Of a DNA stretch of 64,000 nt, positions 35,940 to 48,243 are shown piece by piece. The number at the start of each line of letters is the position of its first letter. Position 1 is the first letter of the stretch. Location: NCBI GenBank assembly GCA_941918925.1, contig OW799237.1:112014515-112078514 (forward strand), written 5' to 3'. The position numbers and the translations under genes are program-made. The DNA is from Phyto melanocephala (lineage: Eukaryota > Arthropoda > Insecta > Diptera > Rhinophoridae). The notes below the pieces were generated by a model. That model did not search any database, was not told the DNA's origin, and saw only the letters and a list, made by a program, of their open reading frames with translations.

Positions 35940-36702
35940 TTATACCCTTCACACAGTGAAAAAGGGTATATATAGGTTTGTCATTCCGTGTGAAATTTCT
36001 ACAATTTTCATTTCCGACCCCATAAAGTATATATTTTCTGAAAGCTTATGAATAGGGGAGTCGATTAAGCTCTGTCAGTCTGTCCGTCTGACCGTCTGTC
36101 CGTGTGTATGTTGAAATCAACTTTTTGAAGCCCCCCGACATCGCTTGGACCCGGGTGAGGTATTAAAATATCAGAAATATTCGGGAGTAGATCGGTATTG
36201 AAAATCAGAAACATCGGTACATAAACAACTGAGATATGAGCAAAAACCCACGACCACCTGGATTTTTTCACAAAAACAACATTACAACAACAACATACAT
36301 ACATACAAACGTGTATACTGGTTAGAGAAAACGTGGCATCGAATCCCAGCTGAGCCAAAAAAAAAATTTTTTTAATTTTTTATAAATTTTTTTTTATTTT
36401 TTATTTAATATATTATTTATATTTTAATTATTTTTTATTTTTTTTTAATTTTTTTTTTAATTTTTTTTCTATTTTTTTTTTCTGTTTTATATTTATTATA
36501 TATATTTTAATTATTTTTTTATTTTTGTTTTTTTAACATACATACGTAAATTTATAATTTTACAATGGGATGTTTTTTATATGTATGTACGTATTTCATA
36601 TGGGATGAATGGTGATACAAACTACTGTTATTGCATGACTACACGTTGTGAAGGGTATATGAGATTCAGCACGGCCGAATATAGCGCTCTTACTTGTTGA
36701 AT
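35940..36702 (+). repeat. DINE/Helentron-like element, copy 8 (young)
   Basis: It begins TATACCCTTCACACAGTG. The inner part ends with TGTGAAGGGTATATGAG and the 3' hairpin (one change) followed by CGCTCTTACTTGTT. It is about 95 percent the same as copy 6 in inverted orientation by eye, and includes an extra stretch of about 60 bases near 36555-36610. Confidence 0.8.
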
Positions 36703-36707
36703 TTATG

Positions 36708-36922
36708 TTTGTTACTGTTCCCAAAAATCGAAACGAAACTTAACTAAAATAAGAGCTTTTACATATACTCCAGTGTTACCATATTTGTTGGGCAAAATAT
36801 CAATTTAAAGACTTTTTTACACTCTAGTTTAATATTGACATGGTTTTTAGAATTAATAAAATTTAATTTAATTTCGTATTTATTTGCAATTCTAGTCGTT
36901 TTTGTTTCACCTTCTTCAGTGG
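36708..36922. other. noncoding; possible Penelope-type tail
   Basis: No gene. The minus strand carries CACTGAAGAAGGTGAAAC (36913 region), which looks like the tail motif of some Penelope-like elements. Too little to name it. Confidence 0.3.
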
Positions 36923-36924
36923 TG

Positions 36925-37120
36925 CGATTCATTAAATTGTAACGATCCTACAATCGTTAAACTTGACGGCCTTATAGTTGTTTGCACTAACGATTATACG
37001 ATTCAATACAGCGCGATTCAATACTTTTTAACGATACTCGACAACAGTTACATGAAAATGGCATTTTTGTCATAAAAGGTATCTGAGTAGTCACCACTAA
37101 CATTACTCAGACAGGTAATG
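36925..37120 (-). repeat. unnamed dispersed repeat, copy 1
   Basis: On the minus strand 'TACCTGTCTGAGTAATGTTAGTGGTGA', 'AAATGCCATTTT', 'AAGTTTAACGATTGTAGGAT' and 'TTAATGAATC' occur in the same order as at 48800-48985 on the plus strand. Segments are abbreviated here. Noncoding, with no clear end structure. Confidence 0.5.
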
Positions 37121-37124
37121 AAGA

Positions 37125-38305
37125 TGAACTAAACAACAAAGCACTGCTTCAGAGGGTAAAATTCTTACTTAAAAATGTCAATGATCTTTGAGTTAATATC
37201 ATTGGTCGTTGATTTGAATAATATAATTCTATTATTCTGGTTCTATGTACAGTTTTGAATCTCTCTATTATTTATTCTCCAGGTGTTATTTATATAATTT
37301 GAAAAAACTATATATACGAAAAATGTATTACATTTTTAAGCCCCTTGATGACTTTTGGACCACCCTACAATGTGCTACTGTCAAAGAAAATCTAAAGAAA
37401 TAAAATTATTGGTAATAATTCGAAACACAGTGCTAATGATTTAGCATACAAATGTAGTCCTGGTGATTTGGAAATTTGTTAATCAGATTTTATGCGAACA
37501 ATGCTTTGATCGGAATTGTAAGTATGGTGCAGCAAAGAGATTCTAGCTGTATGACTTTTTTAAATATATTCTAGTCATTTTAAGTTAAAAAACTGTTTAA
37601 CTGATTTTTCAAAACAAATAAATGGCAACCCTGCTGTGTACTTAAGTAAGAACAATAAACAGAATAAAAGTATGAATGTATATTAATTTCTGACTTTCAT
37701 TTACATGTGTTGATGCTGGTTCACTTGAATGCATAAACAAATATATGTGCATACATATTTTCATTGATAAGCAGAATAACTACAAATTTATATATAAAAC
37801 TGTACATGAAATCATTTCTTAAATTTCTGCAATAATTTTTTGTTTTTTGCTACACAAAGAGAGTAACGCAATATCGAGAAATTTTAAGATAATATAAGAT
37901 GCTAGCTAGATCAGATCAAAATTTAACTGAATTGTGTGATGTTTGAAAGATATATTGGGTGTATAACTTAAAAATGCAAGATTTACAACAGATGACGTTA
38001 ATTTTTGAACGCAACACACCAATTGCTCACCGAAGCATATAGTGCTTTCACTCTTAAAGTAAAAACATGGCTTTTTTCATTTTTTTATTCAACGCCATCT
38101 AACATTATCAGCTACTTTTACTCATTTTAACGTTTTCGTACTAAATTTAGTACATCGAAAACAAGGTTGTATTTTATAAAATCTACTTAAAACCAAAACA
38201 AAAAAGATTTTATCGAAATTATTTTGTATAGTAAAACCAGGTTTTAATAATTGGTTTCAACGTTAAAACCGAATTTAGTATTAAAACCTTAAAGGAGAAA
38301 ACACT
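37125..38305. other. noncoding stretch
   Basis: No gene. GGGTGTATAACTTAAAAATG at 37967 resembles mariner-type element ends. A 31-base hairpin lies at 38132-38162. Confidence 0.45.
38132..38162. repeat. perfect palindrome and hairpin
   Basis: GTACTAAATTTAGTAC is a perfect 16-base palindrome (38138-38153), flanked by GTTTTC and, after ATC, GAAAAC, extending the stem. Confidence 0.85.
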
Positions 38306-38309
38306 ATTA

Positions 38310-38520
38310 GGGTGTATTGTGTGTTTAATCGGTTACGAAGTGCGGGATATTAATTTTTGTGCGATTCAGAAGTGGTGTTTAGAAAAGGAAGGCATAGATT
38401 TAGTCCAGGCCATACAAAAAAGTGCATGAAGATTATTGTGAAACTTTTGTGTTACAGGATTCATCCAAAAGCAGGGAAATCGGCTACTGAAATGCTCCTT
38501 GACCGTTAGAAAAGAAAAAA
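38310..38520 (+). mobile_element. possible mariner N-terminal scrap
   Basis: GGGTGTATTGTGTG near the start, and a plus-strand IHPKAGKSATEMLL at 38460-38505, resemble the mariner IKxGKTATETYxML helix. Nothing else is recognisable. Confidence 0.3.
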
Positions 38521-38529
38521 TTTCTTCCA

Positions 38530-40130
38530 TCGAATTATTATTATTAATGGTTCCATAACCAATAGCCTAAAGGTCAAGATCTTGTTCCATCCTAGTTATA
38601 TTTTTTTTTAATCCTTGCAAAATACTCTCTTTGGGATACGCTTTATTTCAGAACAATATATTCGAAATTAAGTTGGCAATTCCAAAAAGCAATTCCTACA
38701 ATGGTCAAATGTCACATTTTTAAACAATTTGAAACGTGTGAAAAATTGTACAATCAAAAATACAAAAGCTTTAAATCATTCTTCAACTTTTTTAAAATTA
38801 TGACAATACGACATGATAGTCCCTTGTGAATCCACCACATATCAGAACTTCTAGGATAAAAAGTAATAAAAAGCAATACCACTTTTGCTCAATAGATTCG
38901 ATAATTTATAGTTGTTAACTTTTATTTGTTTATGTATGTGCTATGAAGTTCCCACCAACTACCTCCTCATACACACAACAACATAAAGAGTTTCTAACAA
39001 ATTTGAATCACATACATATAAGATAAATGGCGGTGGAAAATCATGTACGAGGCATTTTGAAGGTAATTTTTATGTTTAATCATTAGATGTCAGATAAGAT
39101 ACAATACAAAATTTATTGCCAGGTTTTTTCCCATTAAATAAATTTATCATATATTTTCACTTATCTGCAGTAGAGATGCGAGTTGTACTACTTGCGTGAT
39201 GATGCTTCGAATGAAAGATATTTATTTGTTTGCATTACCACATACATACCTGCAAAGAAAAGATAAGAAAACAATTTCAAGTAAGTAATTTAAGATTGAT
39301 TTAAGTGTTTATTTAATTAATAATAACACATTTCAAAGGATTATTTCGCTTGCTTGTACTGTTACAAATTCATAAATTTGCAATAAATATTTCTTACGTT
39401 AATACCTCTCATAGAGAATGGTTTTATTTATCTTGGTTTGTTTTTATGGCAAATAATAATAAAAACTTGAAATTTACAATAAAACAAATATTATAAGAAA
39501 TATAATTATTTTATTTACGTATTTTGTTAAATGTGTTTTTTGATGTAAAAAAGTATAACATTTTTCACAGCTGCTTGAAAATCGAATTAAAATCTTACGA
39601 CTTGTATTGCAGCGTATACTTTAGCTTAAGCGATATAATTTTGTCATGCTATTTCTATGTTTACATATACAAACATATATTTTACATTCAGTGATGCCAG
39701 ACTGTTTCCCAAAGTTTCCAGTCTATATTAACAAAAATCAAATATTGTTGGGTATAACTAAATAACGGCTGCATCGATTTTACTAATTTTTTTTATGTTT
39801 GTCAAAACTTTACTTAGTTTTTTATGAAAAGAAAATATGCCCACGCCTTCTTTTAAGGCCACTTTTTAATTTATTAAAAATCGGAGAACGGCTTGACTGA
39901 TATGTCTATTATTTTTTTAAATATTCATAATATTTGTGTTGGGCATTATATTATAAGACCTTGCATTATGACCTGTCTTAGGCAATCATTGAAATGTCTA
40001 TTGTACTTAAGCTAACTTAGAGTTGTAAACTAAAAAACAATATTAAAAGGAAAGCTAAATCTAATATCCCATGTATACTTATTTCCTTATAATATACCGT
40101 GCAACTAAATAGTACTACAATTTTTACAAT
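38530..40130. other. AT-rich noncoding stretch
   Basis: No gene. Near 39750-39960, GGCTGCATCGATTTTACTA and GAGAACGGCTTGACTGAT resemble the degenerate left regions of insect Helitrons. 38680-38850 resembles 28200-28590. Confidence 0.4.
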
Positions 40131-40132
40131 TA

Positions 40133-41012
40133 CCCAGCAAAAACCAGCTATGACTTGCTCTTACTAATGTTATCTTTACACTTTTGATTTCTCATATGAA
40201 TTTACCAACTAATTCATATCCAGAAATAAAATCTTTGAATTTTCCCTACAAGTATATTTAAGTTGAATTTAATAAATGTCATAGTTTTTGGATACTACTT
40301 AGGAGAGCTTTAAATAAATGTTTAATAACTCAACTCAGATAAGAAATCGGATTGTATAAGACAGAATTAACAACCTTCTATGACTATTACATATCGTCTG
40401 TTTTACTTAGAAGTGTTTTAGTAATGACTTGATTTGTAATGAGATTTATAAGTACAAATGTTTTCAATATTTGCTTAGATAAACACACAATACAATTATT
40501 ATTGCGAAAATTATTAGAAGCCATTCAAATAGCTCTTTACAATTCTCATTTAGTTTATAACACTTAAAGTATAAATGCAACTGACAATAGGGGCAAAGCA
40601 GACTGATGATCTATAAATTTTCACTGATCTTTAAATTTCAAAATAACGTATCTCAGAATCAAACCAAATGTTCGCCCTCAAAAGAACCGAATGAATTCTG
40701 TAAGTCTATAATACTATAGCGTTATAAAAATTAAGTAGGTTAGGTTAGGTTGAAAAGGAGGGGTATAAAAGCCCAAACCCATGACAGGTATGCACTTATG
40801 CCCAGTTGGCATGTTGTGCGCTTAAATTAATTAACTGTTTATTTAAGTCCCAATTTATAAGCGAGCGTAATAAGTACTTATTAAAGCCCCTATTTGTAAG
40901 CGATCGTGGTAAGTACTGGCCTCCGATGACATCGCATTGATAAAATAATGGGCTTAGATGACAAATTGTAAGTAGCGAAGAACTGCTTTTTAGTACATAG
41001 AGTTTTTACTGG
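40133..41012 (-). mobile_element. CCCAGCAAAA-type MITE, copy B
   Basis: The left end CCCAGCAAAAACCAG and, inverted, the right end CCAGTAAAAACTC. Read on the minus strand it matches copy A, including CAGTTCTTC, CTTACAATTTG and two 39-bp units with GTACTTAC..CGCTTACAAATAGGG. It is longer than copy A and carries a short insertion at about 40735-40822. Confidence 0.65.
40735..40822 (-). repeat. short insertion with a CCTAA-type tail
   Basis: On the minus strand it ends CAACCTAACCTAACCTA, the same tail type as the SINE at 53047. Flanking AAATTAA on both sides may be a target duplication. There is no tRNA-like head, so it may be a truncated SINE or LINE tail. Confidence 0.35.
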
Positions 41013-41019
41013 ATAAGAG

Positions 41020-42017
41020 TGTTTTATTATTCCGTGCCGAAACTTGTATACGCTTCATTCTGATGTACACACATTTTTGATTTTAAATTTCCTTGATTTA
41101 CTTCATTCTACTTATCAAGCCCTGATATTTGATTTTACTAAAACATGAATTTACTGCTAAGTATTTCATTACTCTCATACCCTTATTAAATCTCTCAGTT
41201 GTTTTAAGGCTTAAAAAAAGGATCCCGTTCATATATTTTAGGAATAATACCGAAGCAGGTTTTTTTTTGTGCTTATATCTCAGTTTTAACCGTTTTGCTA
41301 GCTTTTTTTGGAATAATTTCCGAGACTACGGCTTACGACACTATCGTGTCTTTAAATTATTTAAGAGCTTTAGAAACTAACTATATTAAAAACAAATATT
41401 GTTTTTCAAACTATTTTTGCCTATAACTTTGTCGTTTGGTGACCAATTTGTCTATAACTTTCTATGAATAGCACTTAAAGGATACCATACCCCTTAATAT
41501 AAAAAAATGAGTCTTTAAACTGTATGAGTGCTGAATAATTTAAATTTTTAGGTTTAAAATATGAGGACAAAGCAAAGGCAGTCGTATTTACTTACTTATA
41601 TCTCTTATTAGATTATGGACCGATTTGATGGTTTGCAATAGAGATTTTTTATTATGTTTTTATTTAAAAATGTATTTATTTAAAACAGGCTCACGGTCAA
41701 GTCGCTACAAATTCTTCATTTTACAACAAAACTCTTTTGTGTTTTATTAGGTATTTGTAGAATTTATTTTTTTCAATATTTCGACCGCCTTCGGTGCTCT
41801 TCTTTAGGAAAAAAAAGTGATGAGTAGTACTTTCTTTTGTTCATGAAATGGGGGCTTCGAAAAGTTGATTTCAACAGATACATGGATAAACGGACATCGC
41901 TCAATAAACTTTCCTATTCAAAAGATTTCAGAAAATATATACTATATGGGTCGCAAATTAACATTGAAGAAGTTACAAATATTTACGTACCGTTAGCATC
42001 ATGGGTGAAGGGTATAA
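41020..42017 (-). repeat. DINE/Helentron-like element, copy 9, with insertion
   Basis: A damaged hairpin end (ATTCCGTGCCGAAA), the blocks 'GCTTATATCTCAG', 'GAGACTACGGCTTACGAC', 'CTTCGAAAAGTTGATTTCAA' and 'AAATATATACTATATGGGTC', and the far end GGTGAAGGGTATAATA. About 190 bases at 41645-41835 interrupt it and carry a hammerhead-like motif. Confidence 0.65.
41774..41808 (-). ncRNA. hammerhead-ribozyme-like motif 2
   Basis: The minus strand reads CCTAAAGA, a GAGCACC/GGCGGTC partial stem closed by GAA, then GAAATATTG. Compared with the core CUGANGA the third base is A rather than G, which would inactivate it. The right side, CGAAATATTGAAA, is the same as in motif 1. Confidence 0.35.
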
Positions 42018-42024
42018 TAATATC

Positions 42025-43580
42025 TGTAGAACATTTAAAATTAACAAAATTTGTGAACAAATCATTACTTATTACTTGAAGTGCTAGATTTATGTCATAA
42101 ATTTTTCGGCCAAGCAGAACCACCTTGGTCTTATCCTACATGAAAAATCAGCATTCGGGAATTTTTACAGTTTGTAAGATTTTGTTAACCGATTAGTAAG
42201 AGTGGCAACGATTAACATATGCAAGAGTGTAAGAATGTCTATGTCTATATGTTTTGAATCCAAATTTTTAGGGAAATTAGTTAAGCCTTTTACGTGTGTT
42301 CATTCAGGGGTCAAATTACCAAAGTCCTCAAAATGTCTACGTACCCATATGAAGTAACAATATAACAAGTATATCAGAAAAATTTTTCTTTTTAAAATCA
42401 ATGAAAAAAATCCTAAGTTGCTTATTAATTTTTCTTTTAACCAAAATTGTATTACAGCAATATCTATATATTTATTTGATGTTTGTCGGTTTTGAATTGG
42501 TAATAATCATATATGTATGTATTGTATTGAATATTTTGCGTTTGTAATTTTCTATGTGTATATTGCCAAGAACTATGCTGTTTGCTTTTATGTAACACTA
42601 TTTGTAATAAACTTTGGCTTTTATGGCATTTTTCACTTAACTGTAACGTGTACACATATTAAAAGGGGGTATATTCACATTAAACATAAATAAACTTTAA
42701 TAAACTAAAAGCATATTGGTTTGTTTAGTTTACGTTTATAAACATAAATTTTTTTCTCCATCTTAATGTTACTGCTTGCATTTGGGGAATACGTGTCTTA
42801 TACAAAATTATATTTCCCACAACCACATGTAGAAAAATATATGAATGTATGTATGTATGTATGTATACATATATACGGTTTCCTAGCAGTTCAAAGGAAG
42901 ACAAACATATTGGTTCTTACAGTTCTAAACTAGCACGTGATATTCAAAAAAGCTTCACTAATAACCAGTCAGGACAAGTTCTTCGAAGTACCGATTGCTG
43001 AAGCATTAGATACGATTTAGATCAGCTGAAAAATAATAATGCTATTGCTTGTATTCTTTTAGCAATAGCTATTTCGAATTCATCACTTACTTTGCAATCC
43101 GTTTTTGAAATTTCTTTAAGCAGAAATTAGGGGGCAGCTAAAGTTAGACAATATTCAGAAAGAATATAATTATATACAAGTATTTGACATTGGGCAAGGG
43201 TTATTATAACAGGAAAAACAATCAATTTGAATAAATAAACCACGAATTTGTAGTAGCAACACCTTTTAAAACATTTTATTTGTTCTATGTTGACTAAAGT
43301 AGATACATAAATATATACTCAAGAACACCTTTAAAAGCTTAAAACGGAATTTAAAATAAAGCGCAAATTACAAAAAAAAAAAAGCATAATTGTTAATTTT
43401 CTTATTTTAATACGAAAGCCCTTTTCAATTTGTTAGTATATAATAACACAGAAGCCAATATTTGAACAAAAGTTTTCTGTTTGTGCTCTATGTAGAAACT
43501 CATTAGAAATTAATAGAAGATCATAGTTCTCAATAAAAACTAAACAGCGAAAAGTGTGCGAAATTTCTCAAAACTTAATA
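42025..43580. other. noncoding stretch upstream of the protease pseudogene
   Basis: No gene. A (TGTA)n patch lies at 42843-42865. An A-rich, TATA-like AATATAAAATG overlaps the presumed start of the protease pseudogene; no promoter is claimed. Confidence 0.45.
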
Positions 43581-43584
43581 TAAA

Positions 43585-44366
43585 ATGATTGAATTAAAAC
43601 AGCTGTCTTTTGTCTATAGAGTAATAATAAGCTGTTAGTTATTAATTTTGAAAGTTTCTTTTGTTTTGCGTCAAATTCAATCACGTGTTGCCGGCGGCCA
43701 ATACACAACCATTTACCACGTTCCCTATCTGGTGCAATTGCTGAAAAATTACTTTTTTATCTGTGGCGGCACTTTAATATCAAAACGTTTTGTTGTAACT
43801 GCAGCGCATTGTGTTGATGGCAACAAAGCTGCCAATTTTACCGTAACAGCTGGATCTACTTATCGCTATCAAGGAGGTGTAAGGTCTAAGGTTAACAAAA
43901 TCGTGTTAACCAAAAGATACGTCAGTGTGGATATGGGTAAGGATGTGTCAGTGCTAAAATTACATTCTCTAGTATGTAATAAAGATTGGAAAGTGGGTAA
44001 TGCTGTAATAGTATCTGGTTGGGGTGGAGTGCATAAAACCGATATCTATGGTTCGGTAAGAGTGAGAATGGTAACACTGCAAGTTATTCCAAATTCAAAA
44101 TGTTCGCAGCATTATGACATTTACATGAAAAAATCCATGTTTTGTGCTGCCATGGCTGGCAGTAAAGAGGTGACTCCGAAGGTCCCGCTATTATAAATGG
44201 AAGATTTTGTGGTGTAACATCATTTGGTTCGGTCTGTAATGATCAAACTAATCCCGGCATTTATACTAATGTTTTCGCACTGCGCCAATTTATATTAACA
44301 GCCGTTAGGAAACTAAGTACTTTGAAGAATGGAAAAGTAAATTTAAATGAAACAGTATGTACGTAA
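43585..44366 (+). pseudogene. S1 (chymotrypsin-like) serine protease, probably inactivated
   Basis: Seen: from the ATG at 43585 there are 260 codons to TAA at 44364, the usual size of an insect trypsin-like preproprotein. Codons 1-27 look like a hydrophobic signal peptide but contain TAG at codon 18 (43636). The activation site is QSR|VAGGQ. The TAAHC histidine (codon 75) and the Asp of KDVSVLKL (codon 120) are present, as is VSGWGG. After MFCAAMAGSKE one base is missing (about 44168-44171). In the next frame the text resumes as DSEGPAIINGRFCG, where the invariant GDSGGP has Glu for the fourth residue and Cys191 is absent, then ends NPGIYTNVFALRQFI. AATAAA at 44425 could be a poly(A) signal. 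Inference: an intronless secreted protease, nested in the probable Sdc intron, that has decayed. Two separate disabling changes make sequencing error an unlikely full explanation. Without the stop one could start at a splice acceptor near 43655, but no partner exon is seen. Confidence 0.85.
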
Positions 44367-44369
44367 ATC

Positions 44370-45400
44370 TGTCATTAGAGCGGCTGCGGGAGTAATGGCT
44401 TTTGTCGATTTTGAGAGTGTTGCCAATAAAGAATGTCGCTAAGAATTTAGATCATATTAATGATTTAAACTAACAATTGTTTAAAGCCTTATTCAAATTA
44501 AACTTATAATTTATATTATTATTAACTTTGTAATATTTTAAAACTCTGTAAAAAATATGTATGTAAACAATTGCTTTTCTGCTTTTTAAAATAAAAAAAA
44601 CCGTTAAAAGTATTGATTAGTATCGCGTAGCCAAATGAAAAGTATTGAGTAATAAAAAGTAGTAGAACTTGCCAGCATTTATTTGTTTGTAGTAAATATA
44701 CATGTGTCTTGATAACAACAAATGTTCCATAATATTGTGAAAGACTGTTTTTATATTTAAAAGATAAAATGATACAAACAAAATGATATCCATACAGATG
44801 TATCAATAATTAAATTCATATTACAAAAAAATTAGTATTTGCCAAAATATACTCTTTAACCGCAATATGATATAAATGTGCATACAAATGAATATAGAAT
44901 TCTGCCACTACCCCTGAAAGTAGACATGAAATAATGTAGAAAAAAAAACCAACACAAGGAAAAACAAAACAGTGTGTATGTAGTATTTCTTTTACTCCAT
45001 AAAGTATGCAGCAGTAAATATGTAAATAAATATTTCCGTTATTTAATGAAATGATGATGAGGATGAGCAAAACAAAAACTACAAAAAAAAACCAAGACAC
45101 GACGAGACGTGGCAAAAAAAAATGTTCTCAGTTTTCACTGCAGTTGGAAAGGACATTTACATAATTTTATGACATTTCCGATTTGTTAAAATGTCCCAAG
45201 GAAACAGAACGAAACGACACCAAACGGAAACTTAATAAAGCAATGTCGGTTATTTGTACGCCTGCAACCAAGACAACCCAAGTTCTAAAAAAAAAAAACT
45301 GACAAGCAAAAGGAAAAATTAAGGCTGTAGCTTTTCTTAATTAGTATTTTGGTATTCGACACTTGTAATCTAGACAGCTGTAGAATACAAACAGACAAAC
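44370..45400. other. AT-rich noncoding stretch
   Basis: No gene. The minus-strand frames of 94 and 99 codons at 44522-45115 are Ile/Leu/Phe/Val/Tyr-rich products of AT-rich DNA and are judged chance. Confidence 0.5.
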
Positions 45401-45404
45401 AATG

Positions 45405-45900
45405 TTATATTCCGCAAGAGCATGGAGTAATAGTGTCGACATGAACGACGTATCTCAATTTCTGAGGCCTGGAAAATGCACGTCTGATTGAAGAAAAAGC
45501 CGTTTCATCTACTAAAGGCGACGTTTTTTAGCAAACGCTTCAGGGCCATGATGAGCTCATTTTCATTGAAATGGCTTTGTTATTAAGCAGAACTATATGT
45601 TCTGGGGTTCTGAATATTCAAGTCATTATTCAACGTCAATTGTATTCCATGAGATGTACAATATGGTACGAAAATATCATTTTGTATTATTTCTGCAAAA
45701 ATGAGTATAGTAGTGCTGTAAACGTAAATGGAGAGCGGTATCTGTTTTTGATAGAAGATTTTCTACATCCTGCTTTTGAAAACAGACCTGTGAAACTTCA
45801 AGTCAAACTTTTTAAAAGCGAATAAATTCCAGAAATTCAGAATTTAATTGGTCAACGCGTTCGTCGGATTTATTAGCACCCGACTAGACTAGGATATGTT
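45405..45900 (+). mobile_element. mariner transposase relic (middle part)
   Basis: Plus-strand pieces: HDELIFIEMAL for DEAHFHLNG, then LSRTICSGVLNIQVI for KQNCRxWGSENPQVI, MRCTIWY, IILYYFCKNEYSSAVNVNGE and FLIEDFLHPAFEN. These follow the mariner order from the first catalytic Asp to the RYRAMIxxFLWPELE helix. An 84-codon piece (45571-45825) is still open. The second half is missing. Confidence 0.7.
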
Positions 45901-45904
45901 ATTA

Positions 45905-48240
45905 GCAAGCCTCAAATGCCTCAAAACGGAATCATTTAAATGATTTATCTTATTTTGAAAAAATAAATTTATTAAATATCAAATTGTAGAACTAAATAAA
46001 TGTTAAGAAAATTAAAGTTGCTCAATATAGATAAAAAAATTTGGCTTTCTGAGTTTTATATTAAAAAAAAGTAGAAAGAAAAACAAAAAAAAACTGTAGC
46101 TGATATTCAAATTATGCTGCAGTAAAGCGAGGCAACAGCACAAGAAATTTTAATAAAATTCAAGTAGAAAAAAATATAAAAAAAAAAAATTTATTCGACT
46201 TTTGCAAACAACAATAACGATAGAAACACAGCATTTAGGTAAATATTAAAAGGAAACATAATATCGCTAGAAATGTCATTTTATATACATATTTGATTTT
46301 ATATTATTTTGGCTTCAGTTTATACAACAATTTGCCAAGAATACAACACACACAAGCAAACACATTTGCCATGAACTCACATCAGCATACGCACAAACGT
46401 GTTGTATAAAAACATTAAATGGGTTGCATTAATGTTTGCAATAAATAATTTTAAATAAAATACACTTCAATACATTTGTAAATAATTTAAATTTGTGTCT
46501 CCGTTTTTATAGTTTTCATCGGTTAAAGTTTTTTTGAAAATAGTAAAAAAAATTAAAAAAAAAAAGTATTTCAAAAGTTCCTTTTTGTGTACACTTCACA
46601 CCTACGGAAGGAGATTACAGGTAAACTAACAAGTGAAAACATGTAACCAACAGTAACGGCTACAAACTTGGCTTTAAAATTTTTACTTATAAGATTGTAA
46701 AAAAATTGTGTTTGTTCGTTAAATATTTGTTTAAAATTATGATATCATTGTCTAAAGTAAACGTCTGGCCGTCTGTCTGTCTATCTCAGATCAATTAACC
46801 TAAAAACAACTGGACTGATTTTGATAAAATTTCGTACGGATTTACCTAGGTCCCCTTATTATATAAAGGGAAACACAATGGACCATATTGGCCGCCGAGT
46901 GTGGGTGTTGGAGGCCTACATACCCCTTTCCTACCTACCTAAGAAAAGGTTAATATACACGATCATTTTTATAGCGATTTAAATCGTATTTCCAACAGAA
47001 ACTAGAAAAATATAAAATAGAATGGTGTATGGAATAGTGTATAGAATGGTGTATAAAATGGCGCTAGAGTGTTGGTAATAAATAGACGCCTATACGGTCA
47101 GAAGAGGAATGTAACAGAAAATTTTACGAATAACAATATTAGAATTTTAATGAAAACAACACAAAAATATTGCTGACCGGCTTAAACTAGTAAAATATAT
47201 AGAAGTTCAAACTAACTACACTTCTTATTACAAAGGGCCACTGAAAGGTCAATTAACTCGACCTTACATTTGAAAAATTGGAAATAACTGGAAAATTTAT
47301 AAAAAAAAAAAAAATACAAAAACATAAAAATACGTGTTAAAACTGCTGGGTATCAGAAACTGACTTTTTGTCATCCAAATGATTAGAAAATATTATATGG
47401 GGAAAATGTTCACATATTTATTTATTTACAAATTTATTTATTAAAGTCTAAAGAACAATATTTAGGCTGCTATTAAAATTTTTTTAATGAAATTCTGTGG
47501 TTGCTTTGTAATTATAGTTTAAAAATTAAATAAGAAAGCATAAATATATATAAAGGGTTTTCCAAACAAGTGTGAGTTAATGCAACACAGCTCTCACACG
47601 CACAAATTAAAGTATGCCATTTCTTGAGGTTGAAGGTGAGAGAGGAAGGGATACTATACTCTGACCTTATTCTCTTTACCAATAAGAAATTTTCCAAAAT
47701 TTTATTTGTGTATGTAAGAGTTGTCTCGCTTCTTAATGTATGTTTACATTAGGCAAATACTTGATAAAATAACCGCAATCAGTACTCTTGATAAATACTT
47801 ATTTAATTTCTGTTTTGCTTTTTCTTATACCATAAACCATAGAACACTGAATTGATATTGAATTTTTTTTAATATTTATTTATTTTTTTTTTTTTAATTA
47901 AAAATGATTTATTTATTACAGCATAATTAATATATTTCAGTTTCATCAAATATTCGCCTAATGTGTAAACATATTTTAAGCGGCGATTATTGAGTTTATC
48001 GTTTATATTCTGATATTATTGGTAATACGCCCCTTGACTTTAAAATGCTTTTGGACCTCCTCAAGAATATATGGAGGAATAATACGCCGTTTTTTGCGAT
48101 AATGTTCAAGAGTCGTTTTTTATAGCTGCCAAATATGTAACTTACTTGTAAATTACTTTTGCGAAGTACCCTGTTTGCACGATACGTTTTTGATTGGCTA
48201 TGACAATTATTCTTGTTTTCAATATACAGAAAACACATAC
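45905..48240. other. noncoding stretch
   Basis: No gene. 46685-46900 has TATAAGATTGTAAAAAAATT, GTCTGTCTGTC and GGACTGATTTTGATAAAATT, a motif order found again at 49585-49760 and typical of degenerate insect Helitron left regions. Near 47020-47060 short GAATGGTGTAT units repeat. Confidence 0.45.
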
Positions 48241-48243
48241 ATA

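Noticed and set aside
36065..36358. 97-codon minus-strand frame closely matching the frame at 33834-34129
   Set aside because: The match comes from two recent copies of one noncoding element. The frame is absent from older copies of the family.
40735..40760. GGTTAGGTTAGGTT tract as interstitial telomeric repeat (also at 11277)
   Set aside because: Flies lack TTAGG telomeres, and the tract is the complement of a CCTAA-type retroelement tail as in the SINE at 53 kb.
44522..45115. Two minus-strand frames of 94 and 99 codons with hydrophobic products, possible receptor exons
   Set aside because: AT-driven Ile/Phe/Tyr content, no splice sites at the edges and no family motif.
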